From positions 1-42,069 of the forward strand of contig JAEINK010000043.1 in NCBI GenBank assembly GCA_016342585.1: DNA of 42,069 bases, given 5' to 3'. The notes under the pieces are model-generated. The model saw only the letters and a program-made list of their open reading frames with translations, did not search any database and was not told the DNA's origin. The stretch is from Spirochaetales bacterium (GTDB lineage Bacteria > Spirochaetota > Spirochaetia > UBA9216). Each line of letters begins with the position of its first letter. Position 1 is the stretch's first letter. A program made the position numbers and the translations under genes. Of the stretch, positions 26,451 to 34,291 are shown piece after piece.

Positions 26451-27215
26451 TCACTTAAGCTCCTTAATTCCCAGAGCGGCTCCCGCATTTATAAATCCGA
26501 TATCCGTATTGTAGGCAAGAAGTTTCATCCCGCGGGTTTTCCAATCCTTGAGAACTTCCAGATTTGCGATATGCATTCCCGTATGTACACCATATTTATC
26601 ACCGGTCTCCATGACTTTCTGAAAAATACCTGTCATGAACTCTCCTTTGAGATCATTGGGAACCCCATAGGAGGCTGCCATATCATTGGGACCAAGGATG
26701 GCGCCATCTACACCTTCAACCGAAAGGATATTATCCAGGTCTTCCATGGCGGCCTTTCGCTCGATCTGGAGGATCACAAAATTCTCCCTGTTAGCCTCTT
26801 TAAGGAAGGTAAGCAGATCCCCTCCCTTATAGTCATTGTGTCCCTTATTGATAGAACATCCCCGCTCCCCCATGGGAGGATACTTGGAATACCGAACCGC
26901 CGCCTCGGCCTGCTCCCGAGTCTCTATCCGGGGAACCATAAAACCCTGGGCGCCGGCATCCATACAGCGGGATATGAGATGATATTGAAGGTCCGGAACC
27001 CGGACAAAAGGAACGATGCCACAGGAACGTGCCGTTTTTATCAGATCCGCAATAGTCTCCATATTGTGAGCCCCATGCTCCATATCAAAGAAAACGAAAT
27101 CGTATCCAGCATTCGCCAGAAGGATTGGAACCGCAGGTGACCGAAGTTCCTGAATCATCGTTCCAATAACAGCCTCACCCCTCTCAAGTTTTTCTCTAAT
27201 CAAGTTTTTTTTCAT
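26451..27215 (-). CDS. HpcH/HpaI-family class II aldolase
   Basis: A 254-residue TIM-barrel aldolase that cleaves 4-hydroxy-2-oxoacids to pyruvate (or a related oxoacid) and an aldehyde. Marks are FFDMEHGAHN near residue 40, PFVRVPD near 68, GAQGFMVPRIETREQAEAA (metal Glu in RIE), LGPNDMAASYG (metal Asp) and LLAYNTDIGF. The family size is about 250-265. The ATG at 27215 has GGGAGG at 5 nt. It is the first gene of the long minus-strand operon, directly behind the promoter and operator dyads at 27231-27283. The aldehyde product would suit the aldehyde ferredoxin oxidoreductase encoded in the same operon, which is inference. Confidence 0.9.
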   Translation of the reverse strand: MKKNLIREKLERGEAVIGTMIQELRSPAVPILLANAGYDFVFFDMEHGAHNMETIADLIKTARSCGIVPFVRVPDLQYHLISRCMDAGAQGFMVPRIETREQAEAAVRYSKYPPMGERGCSINKGHNDYKGGDLLTFLKEANRENFVILQIERKAAMEDLDNILSVEGVDGAILGPNDMAASYGVPNDLKGEFMTGIFQKVMETGDKYGVHTGMHIANLEVLKDWKTRGMKLLAYNTDIGFINAGAALGIKELK

Positions 27216-27230
27216 TATTCCTCCCGATCT

Positions 27231-27245
27231 GAACAAACTTTGTTC
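27231..27245. promoter_or_regulatory. Operator-like palindrome 1 (GAACAAA-C-TTTGTTC)
   Basis: A perfect 7-1-7 palindrome lying 15 nt upstream of the aldolase start codon, in the presumed leader of the long operon. Its GAACA half-site is shared with the larger dyad at 27255-27277. This makes a second binding site for the same regulator plausible. Confidence 0.55.
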
Positions 27246-27254
27246 TGCTGTTCG

Positions 27255-27277
27255 GGTGTTCTGAACACCAGAACACC
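27255..27277. promoter_or_regulatory. Operator-like dyad 2, 9-bp arms, abutting the -10 box
   Basis: GGTGTTCTG (27255-27263) and CAGAACACC (27269-27277) are perfect complements around a 5-nt centre AACAC. The dyad starts immediately after the TATAAT box and would cover the transcription start, the classical place for a repressor. The GntR/FadR protein at 15013-15723 is the obvious candidate ligand-responsive regulator. Confidence 0.65.
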
Positions 27278-27283
27278 ATTATA
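27278..27283 (-). promoter_or_regulatory. -10 box of the long catabolic operon
   Basis: On the minus strand the hexamer is a perfect TATAAT. Seventeen nucleotides upstream lies only TTTATT, a weak -35. It is 63 nt before the aldolase ATG. Its contact with the operator dyad supports it as the operon promoter. Confidence 0.55.
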
Positions 27284-27377
27284 GATCAAGATATCCAGAA
27301 AATAAAGAGTTTTATTTTGCAATACCGGATACCCCATCCTGTCGAACTCAAAAAAAAGCAACCAGATTTGACAGCCG

Positions 27378-27801
27378 ATGAATAGAGGCATACTATTACA
27401 ACAGGAGCAGCGGATGATACTTGCAGCAAACGGCGGGGAGAGAGTAAAAACCAAAGCCTATCCCATATGGCCCACATTTGATGAACGAGAAGAAAAGGGG
27501 CTGTTCCCGTATTTGCCGGCATTGATGCCACCACCAACCTCATAGATCCCGAATCGGTAAAAAAAGTACTCACGCCGGCTGTCTCTGTTTTCAAATGAGT
27601 AAAAATATGAGAAACTGAACGGCCATCTATCTTCGTGTATTAGTATCGGGATTTTCAGACGCCCTGCCCGGGGTCGATCAAAGCTGCCAGGAGACTGTAT
27701 GGTTAACCCAGAATATTATTTTGGAAGATGAACAGGATATTGAAGAGACGGCCAATGCTATAATGAAAATACTCACCCACTATAAGGAAGGTTTGTTATG
27801 A
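27378..27801 (+). pseudogene. Remnant of DegT/DnrJ/EryC1/StrS sugar aminotransferase
   Basis: Three pieces of one PLP aminotransferase survive. The N-terminal piece (27378-27504) reads LAANGGERVKTKAYPIWP then TFDEREEKG, the standard opening of this family. The middle piece (27506-27598, different frame) reads PVFAGIDATTNLIDPESVKK, the segment normally near residue 115-135. The C-terminal piece (27652-27801) reads ALPGVDQSCQETVWLTQNII and continues as LEDEQDIEETANAIMKIL, the usual end. About two thirds of the normal 370-400 codons are deleted, including the PLP lysine. The final stop still overlaps the ATG of the oxidoreductase at 27798 as ATGA. That sugar-modifying pair is a known partnership, so the gene was once functional here. 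Confidence 0.78.
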
Positions 27802-28826
27802 AAATTGGAATACTCGGAACAGGTGGAATAGCCCGCGTCCATATTGAAGCCTTAAAAAAAATTCCCGGTGCGGTAGTCTCGGCTATTGCGGGGAGAAATT
27901 ATGAGAGGACCCAAAAAATTGCCATGGAATTCGGGATCTCATCCCCTTATTCAAGTTATGAAGAGTTAATCGATGAAGCAGATCTTGAAGCTGTTATTAA
28001 TTGTACGCCCAATTTTCTGCATGCCCCCCTCTCCATACGGGCCCTGGACCGGGGGCACCATGTTCTTTGTGAAAAACCCATGTCAACCACAACGGCAGAA
28101 GCCGAAGCCATGGTAAAATCCGCTCACAATGCGGGAAAACTACTCATGCCGGCCATGTGCTTTCGTTTTGAAGAAAGAACCATGATGGCAGCTGAAATTA
28201 TAAACGAGGGACGACTCGGGGATATCTACTATATTAAGGCTGACTTTCTACGGAGGGATGGTCAGCCCGGGGGATGGTTTACCGATTCTAAAACAGCCGG
28301 AGGAGGAGCCCTTCTGGATATTGGCGTACACATCCTGGATTTAAGTATGTTCCTTTCAAATTGCGGAAGACCGGTTAGCGTGAAAGGGCAGGTTTTCTAT
28401 CACCCCGCAATGATGGATGGAATAATCGGGACGGATAAATGGGTCAGTGTTAATCAGGACGGTAACCGCGATGTGGAGACATTCGGGACGGGTCTTGTCG
28501 CCTTTGACAACGGGATAACGATCAACCTTGAAGCGGGCTGGAATCAGCACAGGGAAAAAGATCTGTTAAGCCTGGCTATCTATGGGACCAAAGGGGGGTT
28601 GCAGATATATCCGGAGCTTAGACTCTTTCGTAACAAAGATAGTAAAATGGTATCTGAAGAACTTGAAAACCTGATACCTGAAGAGACGGAGAATGGTCGC
28701 TTTAAAAAACAGGCACAGCACTTCATTCAAGCCCTTAAAGGCGAAACAGAATGTACCTGTCCGGCAGAAGACGGCTTGAAGTCTGTGCAGATAATTGAAA
28801 ATATCTATAATTCTTCGATCTTATAA
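27798..28826 (+). CDS. Gfo/Idh/MocA-family NAD(P)-dependent oxidoreductase
   Basis: A 342-residue sugar or inositol-type dehydrogenase. The Rossmann motif is GILGTGGIARVH at residues 3-14. The conserved CEKPMSTT (lysine near residue 95) and the GGGALLDIGVHILDL segment (histidine near 180) give the catalytic set. The C-terminal alpha/beta domain follows from about residue 125. The gene starts with an ATGA overlap to the end of the decayed DegT aminotransferase, with AAGGAAGG upstream as ribosome site. It ends overlapping the convergent cyclase remnant by 6 nt. It now lacks its natural aminotransferase partner, so it may be on the way to loss or serve another pathway. Confidence 0.93.
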   Translation: MKIGILGTGGIARVHIEALKKIPGAVVSAIAGRNYERTQKIAMEFGISSPYSSYEELIDEADLEAVINCTPNFLHAPLSIRALDRGHHVLCEKPMSTTTAEAEAMVKSAHNAGKLLMPAMCFRFEERTMMAAEIINEGRLGDIYYIKADFLRRDGQPGGWFTDSKTAGGGALLDIGVHILDLSMFLSNCGRPVSVKGQVFYHPAMMDGIIGTDKWVSVNQDGNRDVETFGTGLVAFDNGITINLEAGWNQHREKDLLSLAIYGTKGGLQIYPELRLFRNKDSKMVSEELENLIPEETENGRFKKQAQHFIQALKGETECTCPAEDGLKSVQIIENIYNSSIL

Positions 28827-29295
28827 TTTAGCTACCACCCGGCAGGGCAGGCCCGTCATTCCTGAATATTTAATGGGATAGGTGTTTGCCTCAAATTCGG
28901 CGGCGCTTTTATCAGCAAGAATCTCTTTAAGGTTACACAGGTTCTCAATGATAAAAACGCCCCTGTCTGCACAATACTGATCCTTGGGGGTATGCTCTGC
29001 CCCTCGTCTGACACCGGCAAAATCTACCCCGATGATAGAAATCTCCTTGTACAGCAGCAGATCGATTAACCTATTCGATAATTGCGGATGTTCGGCAAAA
29101 TACGTTTTAGAGCCATAACCTTCTGCCTCAATAAAACCGGTATAAAACGCTACAAACATACCCGTTTTTATCAGATCCAAACTTATATCCTCCGATCCGA
29201 TGTCCCTGCTGGTAATATTCGAAACATCAAAGACAATCCCCTTCCGCATGGGTTCTCATTTCAGGTGTTATCTCCAAAGTAATATCTATAAACCT
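28821..29295 (-). pseudogene. Cyclase-family (kynurenine formamidase-like) gene, N-terminal part lost
   Basis: Codons 29249-28821 encode 142 residues equal to the C-terminal two thirds of a PF04199-type cyclase: IVFDVSN, LIKTGMFVAFYTGF, YFAEHPQLSNRLIDLLL, SIIGVDFAG, GVFIIENLCNL and GLPCRVVAKL. The usual N-terminal metal motif H-x-G-T-H-x-D is absent. Just upstream, in another frame, 29295-29232 reads FIDITLEITPEMRTHAEGD, which looks like the start of the same family, but without an ATG and running into a stop. This suggests a deletion of about 60-70 codons plus a frameshift. It adjoins the stop of the chemotaxis gene. Function is probably lost. Confidence 0.65.
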
Positions 29296-29298
29296 AGA

Positions 29299-31206
29299 TC
29301 AGTGTTCCTCATTCTCCACCTTCCCATCAGGCACAGTAGCGGCAAAGTCTTCAGCCGCCCCGGATTCATCAACTTCAGTTTTGAAAAGGGAAGCCTCCCG
29401 TTCCAACCTATCGGTAATGTCGCCCAATCGTTCAGAGAGTTCTGTTACGGCTGACATAGCACTGCTGACCTCGGAAATACCACTATGAATCTCCGAGGCA
29501 CTCCCCGAAACCTCAACAGTGATACGTTCTACAGCGTCGATTGCTTCAGAGACCTTGGCTGTTGTCCCTTTCATCACTTCACTTCCTGAACCTACCTTTA
29601 CAGATACATCCTGCAGGCCACTCATGGCTTCCAGAATCTGATGCCCACCGACCTTTAACTCATCCATCGAAGCGTTAATCTCTTCAAGGGATTGAGAAAC
29701 CCCCTGCACTTCTGTATCGATGGCAGAAAAGGCCGCTTCGGTTTCATGGCTGGACTGACCGGCAGTCTCTATTCGACCGACGACCTCCTTCAGGACACCG
29801 CTTATCTGCTTCGAGTTCTTTGAGGAGGCTTCTGCCAGTTTGCGGATTTCATCAGCAACGACCGCAAAGCCCCGACCAGAGTCTCCTGCATGCGCCGCTT
29901 CTATGGCCGCATTCATGGCGAGAAGGTTAGTCTGGCTGGCAATCTGCTGAATTATCGCAGCAGTCCCCTTAATCTCATCCAGGTTCCCTGTGATCTCACG
30001 AATAATCCCGGTAGTAACCTTTAATTTAGCACCACCCGATTCAGCCGTACGGACGAGGGCTTCGGTAGCCGCCCTTTTTTTCAGGGTTATATCCGCAACA
30101 CTATTGATGGAAGAGATCATTTCTGTTACCGAAGAGGTCGACTGCTCTACCATGGCCGTCTGTTCCTGAACATAACCCTCAAGAGAGAGAAGGCTCTCGG
30201 CCATCTGCTGGTTAGCCTCGGAAGCACCGGTAACCCTGTTACCCAGAGAGGTAAACTGCTTTTCAATAGTCCGACTCGTAGTAGAAATTTCCACTGCTGC
30301 TGCAGAGGTCTCGCTTGCCGAGGCAATAAGCTCCTCTTTCAGAGCGACCCCTTCGGTAGAACCCTCTTTCATAGAGTTAAATGCCTGTTTCAGACGACCT
30401 ATCATGGAATTCAAATTCCGACTGAGCTCCCCTATTTCATCCTTGCTGGAGATACTGATTTCACAGGAAATATCACCTTCACTGAGTCTCCTTATCCCCG
30501 AACCGGCAGCTTTAACATTGCCGGAGATTTTCCGGGCGATAAGAAATGCGGCTATGAATGCAGCAAGGGCTATCACAACAATGACAATAATTCCCAAAAG
30601 AAATGCCTGGGCCTCTCTATCGGAAATAATGCCTTCTATCACGGCAAACTGCTCCAATATGACCATATGTGTGGATGTGAGGTTACTGTCGAGGGTCGAT
30701 GTAATCGAACGGATCTTTTCGAAGCCGAATACAATCTGGGCTTTTTCATCTAATTTATCCAGCTTATCTAAATTTGACAATTCACTGATGGTCTTGTCTT
30801 TGGTGTAAAAGTTCTCCATAAAGATAGTATTCAATCCATCCATTTCTTCCAGGAGATGCATATAATTAACCTCATAAAGGGTTGTAATATTGGAAATCAC
30901 TTTAAGAGATGCGGCGATCTTCACATCCTGTTTAAGAACCTCAATCCCTTCCAGCCTCTCTAATTCCACCTTTAAAGCCGTTCCGTTTTCTATGATAATC
31001 TCAGATTGAGAACCAAAAGGAGCATCCGATAGTTTATTTACATTAGCTCGCAGTTCCAGAACAACAGAGTCGAGGGTGAATAGAGACTCCTTTTCCGCTT
31101 GCATCTTTCGTACAGGCAGATAGATAGCTATAAAACTATATCCCCCCACAAAAAGCATAAGTATAATACCCGCAATAAGCAGGGTGAGTTTCCTTCCAAT
31201 AGTCAT
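29299..31206 (-). CDS. Methyl-accepting chemotaxis protein
   Basis: A 635-residue transmembrane chemoreceptor. One helix lies near residues 7-28 and a second near 203-226 ([20 protein letters not shown]), enclosing a helical extracytoplasmic sensor of about 175 residues. A HAMP domain follows (about 227-280). The signalling domain has the invariant hairpin tip [20 protein letters not shown] followed by [13 protein letters not shown]. The ATG at 31206 has GGAGG at 6 nt; a TTG one codon upstream is less likely. There is no C-terminal CheR-binding pentapeptide (ends EENEEH-like). It is monocistronic, and the ligand is unknown. Confidence 0.95.
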   Translation of the reverse strand: MTIGRKLTLLIAGIILMLFVGGYSFIAIYLPVRKMQAEKESLFTLDSVVLELRANVNKLSDAPFGSQSEIIIENGTALKVELERLEGIEVLKQDVKIAASLKVISNITTLYEVNYMHLLEEMDGLNTIFMENFYTKDKTISELSNLDKLDKLDEKAQIVFGFEKIRSITSTLDSNLTSTHMVILEQFAVIEGIISDREAQAFLLGIIVIVVIALAAFIAAFLIARKISGNVKAAGSGIRRLSEGDISCEISISSKDEIGELSRNLNSMIGRLKQAFNSMKEGSTEGVALKEELIASASETSAAAVEISTTSRTIEKQFTSLGNRVTGASEANQQMAESLLSLEGYVQEQTAMVEQSTSSVTEMISSINSVADITLKKRAATEALVRTAESGGAKLKVTTGIIREITGNLDEIKGTAAIIQQIASQTNLLAMNAAIEAAHAGDSGRGFAVVADEIRKLAEASSKNSKQISGVLKEVVGRIETAGQSSHETEAAFSAIDTEVQGVSQSLEEINASMDELKVGGHQILEAMSGLQDVSVKVGSGSEVMKGTTAKVSEAIDAVERITVEVSGSASEIHSGISEVSSAMSAVTELSERLGDITDRLEREASLFKTEVDESGAAEDFAATVPDGKVENEEH

Positions 31207-31209
31207 CAA

Positions 31210-32316
31210 AAGCCTCCGAAAAGCAGTATATTGTTATACGAATTTTAATTTTTTTTAGGCAAAATATGGTAAAATAGATATTTTATTGTATCAAAAAGAG
31301 TATAAGGTTCTAATACAGATCTATCAAGCTAAAAAAGTTAATGACATGACTGTGCTGGAAATAAATCCAGCCTGACGCTCCCCTCTTCATTAAAGTCATA
31401 GCTTCAAATCTTATAAAAGGCCGGAAAGTAGAATCTCTCATCGGTATTTTCAGACAAATGATACGTGGCAACATTATAAAATGATGGTCACTGAACTTGA
31501 GGCTCCCTTGAAGATTACTGAAGTTTCATAGATGATATAAATCGGGTAAAGGAAACTCCATGCGTGCCGTTATAGAGCATATATGGAACTATCGGATAAG
31601 ATCGTGATGAAGTGGACCATGGAAGCATTTACCAGCCCCTAAGCTATTCCAACACCTTCGAGTATATAAATACAAACAGTATGCCGGCTGAAATGACTAT
31701 CCCGACCTGGCCTCTTTCAGGCAGGAAGAGGGAATCCTACCGATAAACGCCTGATTTTATGACTCATAGACAATTAAAGAGTTATCCAGTATAATGTTTT
31801 TATATTAAGTACCTAAGTTAGCAGATGGACACCCAATCTGCTTACATGGTGTGAACCCAGGACTATATTGGCAATATTTTTTGTCCTGTGCTTATAATCA
31901 AATAATGTGTTTCAGTTTTAGAAGGTTAAAAACGTGGTTGCCGAATATTAATCGGATTATCACAATCTAAGAAATACGGGTATTAGATATTCTATTTTAC
32001 AACTCTGGACAATTTTTTTGTTGTTATCTAACTCATGATAATTATCAACAGTTGCTTTCATCGAAGGTTTTAGCGTGGCATCATAGCATTTTAAAAGCTA
32101 CTCTATTCATGGTCAGTGACCATTCAATGAATTTCGTCTCTTTTTTTCACTTATTTTATTATGAATTATAATTTAAGAACGTTTCAGACTGTAAAATCTA
32201 TAGAATAATCTCCAATAGCAACTTCTTACGTAAATAATTGATATTTACCTCAGTTTAAAATGTCATTATTTAGCTCTCCTTAATTATGTCTGATTAATTT
32301 TAGACAAGGAAACACA
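31210..32316. other. 1.1-kb AT-rich intergenic region without a recognisable gene
   Basis: Stops interrupt every frame within a few tens of codons. Short coding-like runs on the plus strand around 31450-31740 (for example MVTELEAPLKITEVS) hint at an eroded gene, but I cannot assign a family. From 31780 the composition becomes strongly AT-rich. Small hairpins occur at 31821-31841 (arms GCAGAT/ATCTGC) and 31858-31888 (arms CAGGAC/GTCCTG enclosing ATATT/AATAT). The promoter of the plus-strand cassette starting at 32317 must lie in the last part, but no clear consensus was chosen. Confidence 0.5.
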
Positions 32317-33183
32317 ATGAACCTTACTCATGAAAATAAAAGGCGTGTAACTACCGCGGTACTTCTCGCTGCAGGAACAGGCAGCCGTCTTTATCCATTA
32401 ACAAAAAAAGAGCCCAAATGTTTAACAATGGTAAACGGCAGACCAATATTAGAACGGTTAATTTCGAATTTAAATGCTCATGGTTTTAAACGATTAATCG
32501 TTGTTACGGGTCATCTGGAAAATTGCATCAGAAATTTTCTGGGCAATCAGTCAGCAGGAATAAAGATCGAATATGTCTTCAGCCCCAAATACAAAACCAC
32601 CAATAATATTTATTCATTATGGATGGCTCGAAAAAAAATAAAAGAATCATTTTTGCTCATTGAAAGCGATCTTGTTTTTGATAATACGCTTCTATCTGAT
32701 ATGCTCTACCCGGACAGAATCGCCGCAGCCCTACTGCAGCCATGGATGAACGGGACCTGTGTAACGGTGAACAAAAAAAATATGGTGAATGCTTTTTTAT
32801 CAGATACCACTGAATTACTGGGGGTGAATAAATATAAAACAGTCAACATCTACACGCTCTCTTTAAAATCATGGGTTAAAATATTAAAAATATTGAATAA
32901 ATATATTTCCGCCGGAAAGGTTAATGATTACTACGAAAAAGTTTTTGCGGATATGGTTATCGACGGCAATTTAGATTTTGAAAAAGTTTCCTTCGACCAC
33001 AAACCCTGGTACGAAATAGATAATCAAAAGGATCTTGCCCAGGCCGAAAAACTATTTCCCCATAAAAGCCACGCTCTTTCAGGAATAATTAATACACATG
33101 AACCTAAAAAAAATCCTATTGGAGTTCTGATTCCGCCGGTTATTTCCCATGATACAGGAGGAGTCCTGAATGTCGCAAAATAA
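32317..33183 (+). CDS. LicC-like CTP:phospho-alcohol cytidylyltransferase
   Basis: A 288-residue sugar-nucleotide-fold NTP transferase. The nucleotide loop is LLAAGTGSRLYPLTKKEPKC at residues 17-36. The segment KTTNNIYSLWMARKKI (near residue 88) with ESDLVFD matches LicC-type phosphocholine cytidylyltransferases, whose TNNIYSL motif is diagnostic. It would make CDP-choline, CDP-ethanolamine or a similar CDP-amino alcohol. The last 30 residues are extra. AAGGAAA precedes the ATG. It overlaps the CobD-like gene by 14 nt, so the two are translated together, and a CDP-alcohol phosphatidyltransferase gene follows. Composition is AT-rich compared with the operon at 10-27 kb. Confidence 0.85.
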   Translation: MNLTHENKRRVTTAVLLAAGTGSRLYPLTKKEPKCLTMVNGRPILERLISNLNAHGFKRLIVVTGHLENCIRNFLGNQSAGIKIEYVFSPKYKTTNNIYSLWMARKKIKESFLLIESDLVFDNTLLSDMLYPDRIAAALLQPWMNGTCVTVNKKNMVNAFLSDTTELLGVNKYKTVNIYTLSLKSWVKILKILNKYISAGKVNDYYEKVFADMVIDGNLDFEKVSFDHKPWYEIDNQKDLAQAEKLFPHKSHALSGIINTHEPKKNPIGVLIPPVISHDTGGVLNVAK

Positions 33184-34285
33184 ATTTAATTCTCAAACAG
33201 AAAAGTATGAATATATATTACATCAGCATGGCGGGTACCATCGATATGATTTTGTGGATCATGCCTACCTTTATAATCTCTATTTTCCTCCGGAAGATTT
33301 TTATAAAAATTTGAAATCTCAAATACACAGCCTGGTCCTCAATTACCCGGTGGCTCAGAAAGAACTTTCAGAATTAGTGGGAAAAATAATTGATCAGCCT
33401 GCCAGCAGAATTGTGGTAGGAAATGGTGCTGCCGAATTAATAAAAATTGTTTCTGGAACCATGGCTCAAAAGTTAATTATACCCGTCCCGTCCTTTAACG
33501 AATATGCCAATGCGGCCCCCCCCGGGCAGGTGGTTGAATTTCCACTTGATTTCCCATCTTTTAAATTAGATGTAGATAAATTTACAGAAGCGGCTATTAA
33601 AGCAAAGGCAGACATTGCAGTGGTCGTTTCTCCGAATAATCCGACATCCCTTCTGGTTCCAAAGTCAGACATAATCAGACTTATCATAAGTTTGGCTAAG
33701 AATAATTGTATGTTGATTCTTGATGAATCTTTTCTGGATTTTTCTGAAGATCCAGAACAAACGAGTATCGAAAAAGATATTGATAAATATCCTAACTTAG
33801 CCATATTCAAAAGTATGAGCAAGGCTTACGGGATCTGTGGTTTACGTATCGGATATTTATTAACTGCCAATTCCCAATTTGCAGAGAGAGTCAGGGCTGG
33901 AATTCCCATCTGGAATTTAAATGGATTTGCTGAAGAATTTCTCCGACAGCTACCTGATTTTAAAGAAGAGTTTACCGAAAGCTGCAAACAAGTCAGAAAT
34001 GACAGAGACATATTATACAAAGAACTATCCAAACTAAAAGGGATGGTCATATATAGGCCGGATGCCAATTATATTTATTGCCGAGTTCCTGACAAAGGTG
34101 TCAATGGTCCTGAATTGGCAAAGAGTTTATTTGTTAAACATAATATATTCATAAAAGATTGTGCAGGGAAAACTCAACCAGAAGCTGATAGATACCTCAG
34201 GATAGCAAGCCGAACAAAAGTTGAAAATCAGAAACTGGTTACAGCGCTGGTCGATGTAATGTCATCTGAAACAAAGGAAGGGTAA
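33170..34285 (+). CDS. CobD/HisC-like PLP enzyme (possible amino-acid-phosphate decarboxylase)
   Basis: A 371-residue class I/II aminotransferase-fold enzyme. The PLP lysine is K218 in KSMSKAYGICGLRIGY; the other anchors are VGNGAAELI (about 83-91), SPNNPTS (154-160) and ILDESFLDF (183-191). Resemblance is stronger to CobD (threonine-phosphate decarboxylase) than to HisC: an N-terminal HQHGGYH, PSFNEYANA, and a C-terminal HNIFIKDCAGK ... RYLRIASR mirroring the CobD end. CobD-like enzymes decarboxylate threonine phosphate and, in some bacteria, serine phosphate to ethanolamine phosphate. No cobalamin genes are nearby. GGAGGAG precedes the start. The product may be the substrate of the cytidylyltransferase upstream. 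Transaminase activity remains possible. Confidence 0.8.
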   Translation: MSQNKFNSQTEKYEYILHQHGGYHRYDFVDHAYLYNLYFPPEDFYKNLKSQIHSLVLNYPVAQKELSELVGKIIDQPASRIVVGNGAAELIKIVSGTMAQKLIIPVPSFNEYANAAPPGQVVEFPLDFPSFKLDVDKFTEAAIKAKADIAVVVSPNNPTSLLVPKSDIIRLIISLAKNNCMLILDESFLDFSEDPEQTSIEKDIDKYPNLAIFKSMSKAYGICGLRIGYLLTANSQFAERVRAGIPIWNLNGFAEEFLRQLPDFKEEFTESCKQVRNDRDILYKELSKLKGMVIYRPDANYIYCRVPDKGVNGPELAKSLFVKHNIFIKDCAGKTQPEADRYLRIASRTKVENQKLVTALVDVMSSETKEG

Positions 34286-34291
34286 GACAGT

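Noticed and set aside
10121..27215. Nicotinate fermentation pathway as the function of the long operon
   Set aside because: A molybdenum hydroxylase, iron-sulfur flavoprotein and amidohydrolases could suggest it. However, the enamidase-type motifs, 2-methyleneglutarate mutase and dimethylmaleate hydratase are absent, and the importer is of nucleoside type.
27286..27594. A 102-codon minus-strand open frame upstream of the aldolase gene
   Set aside because: The plus strand here carries the DegT aminotransferase fragments, which explain the open frame. The minus translation has no family features and overlaps the promoter.
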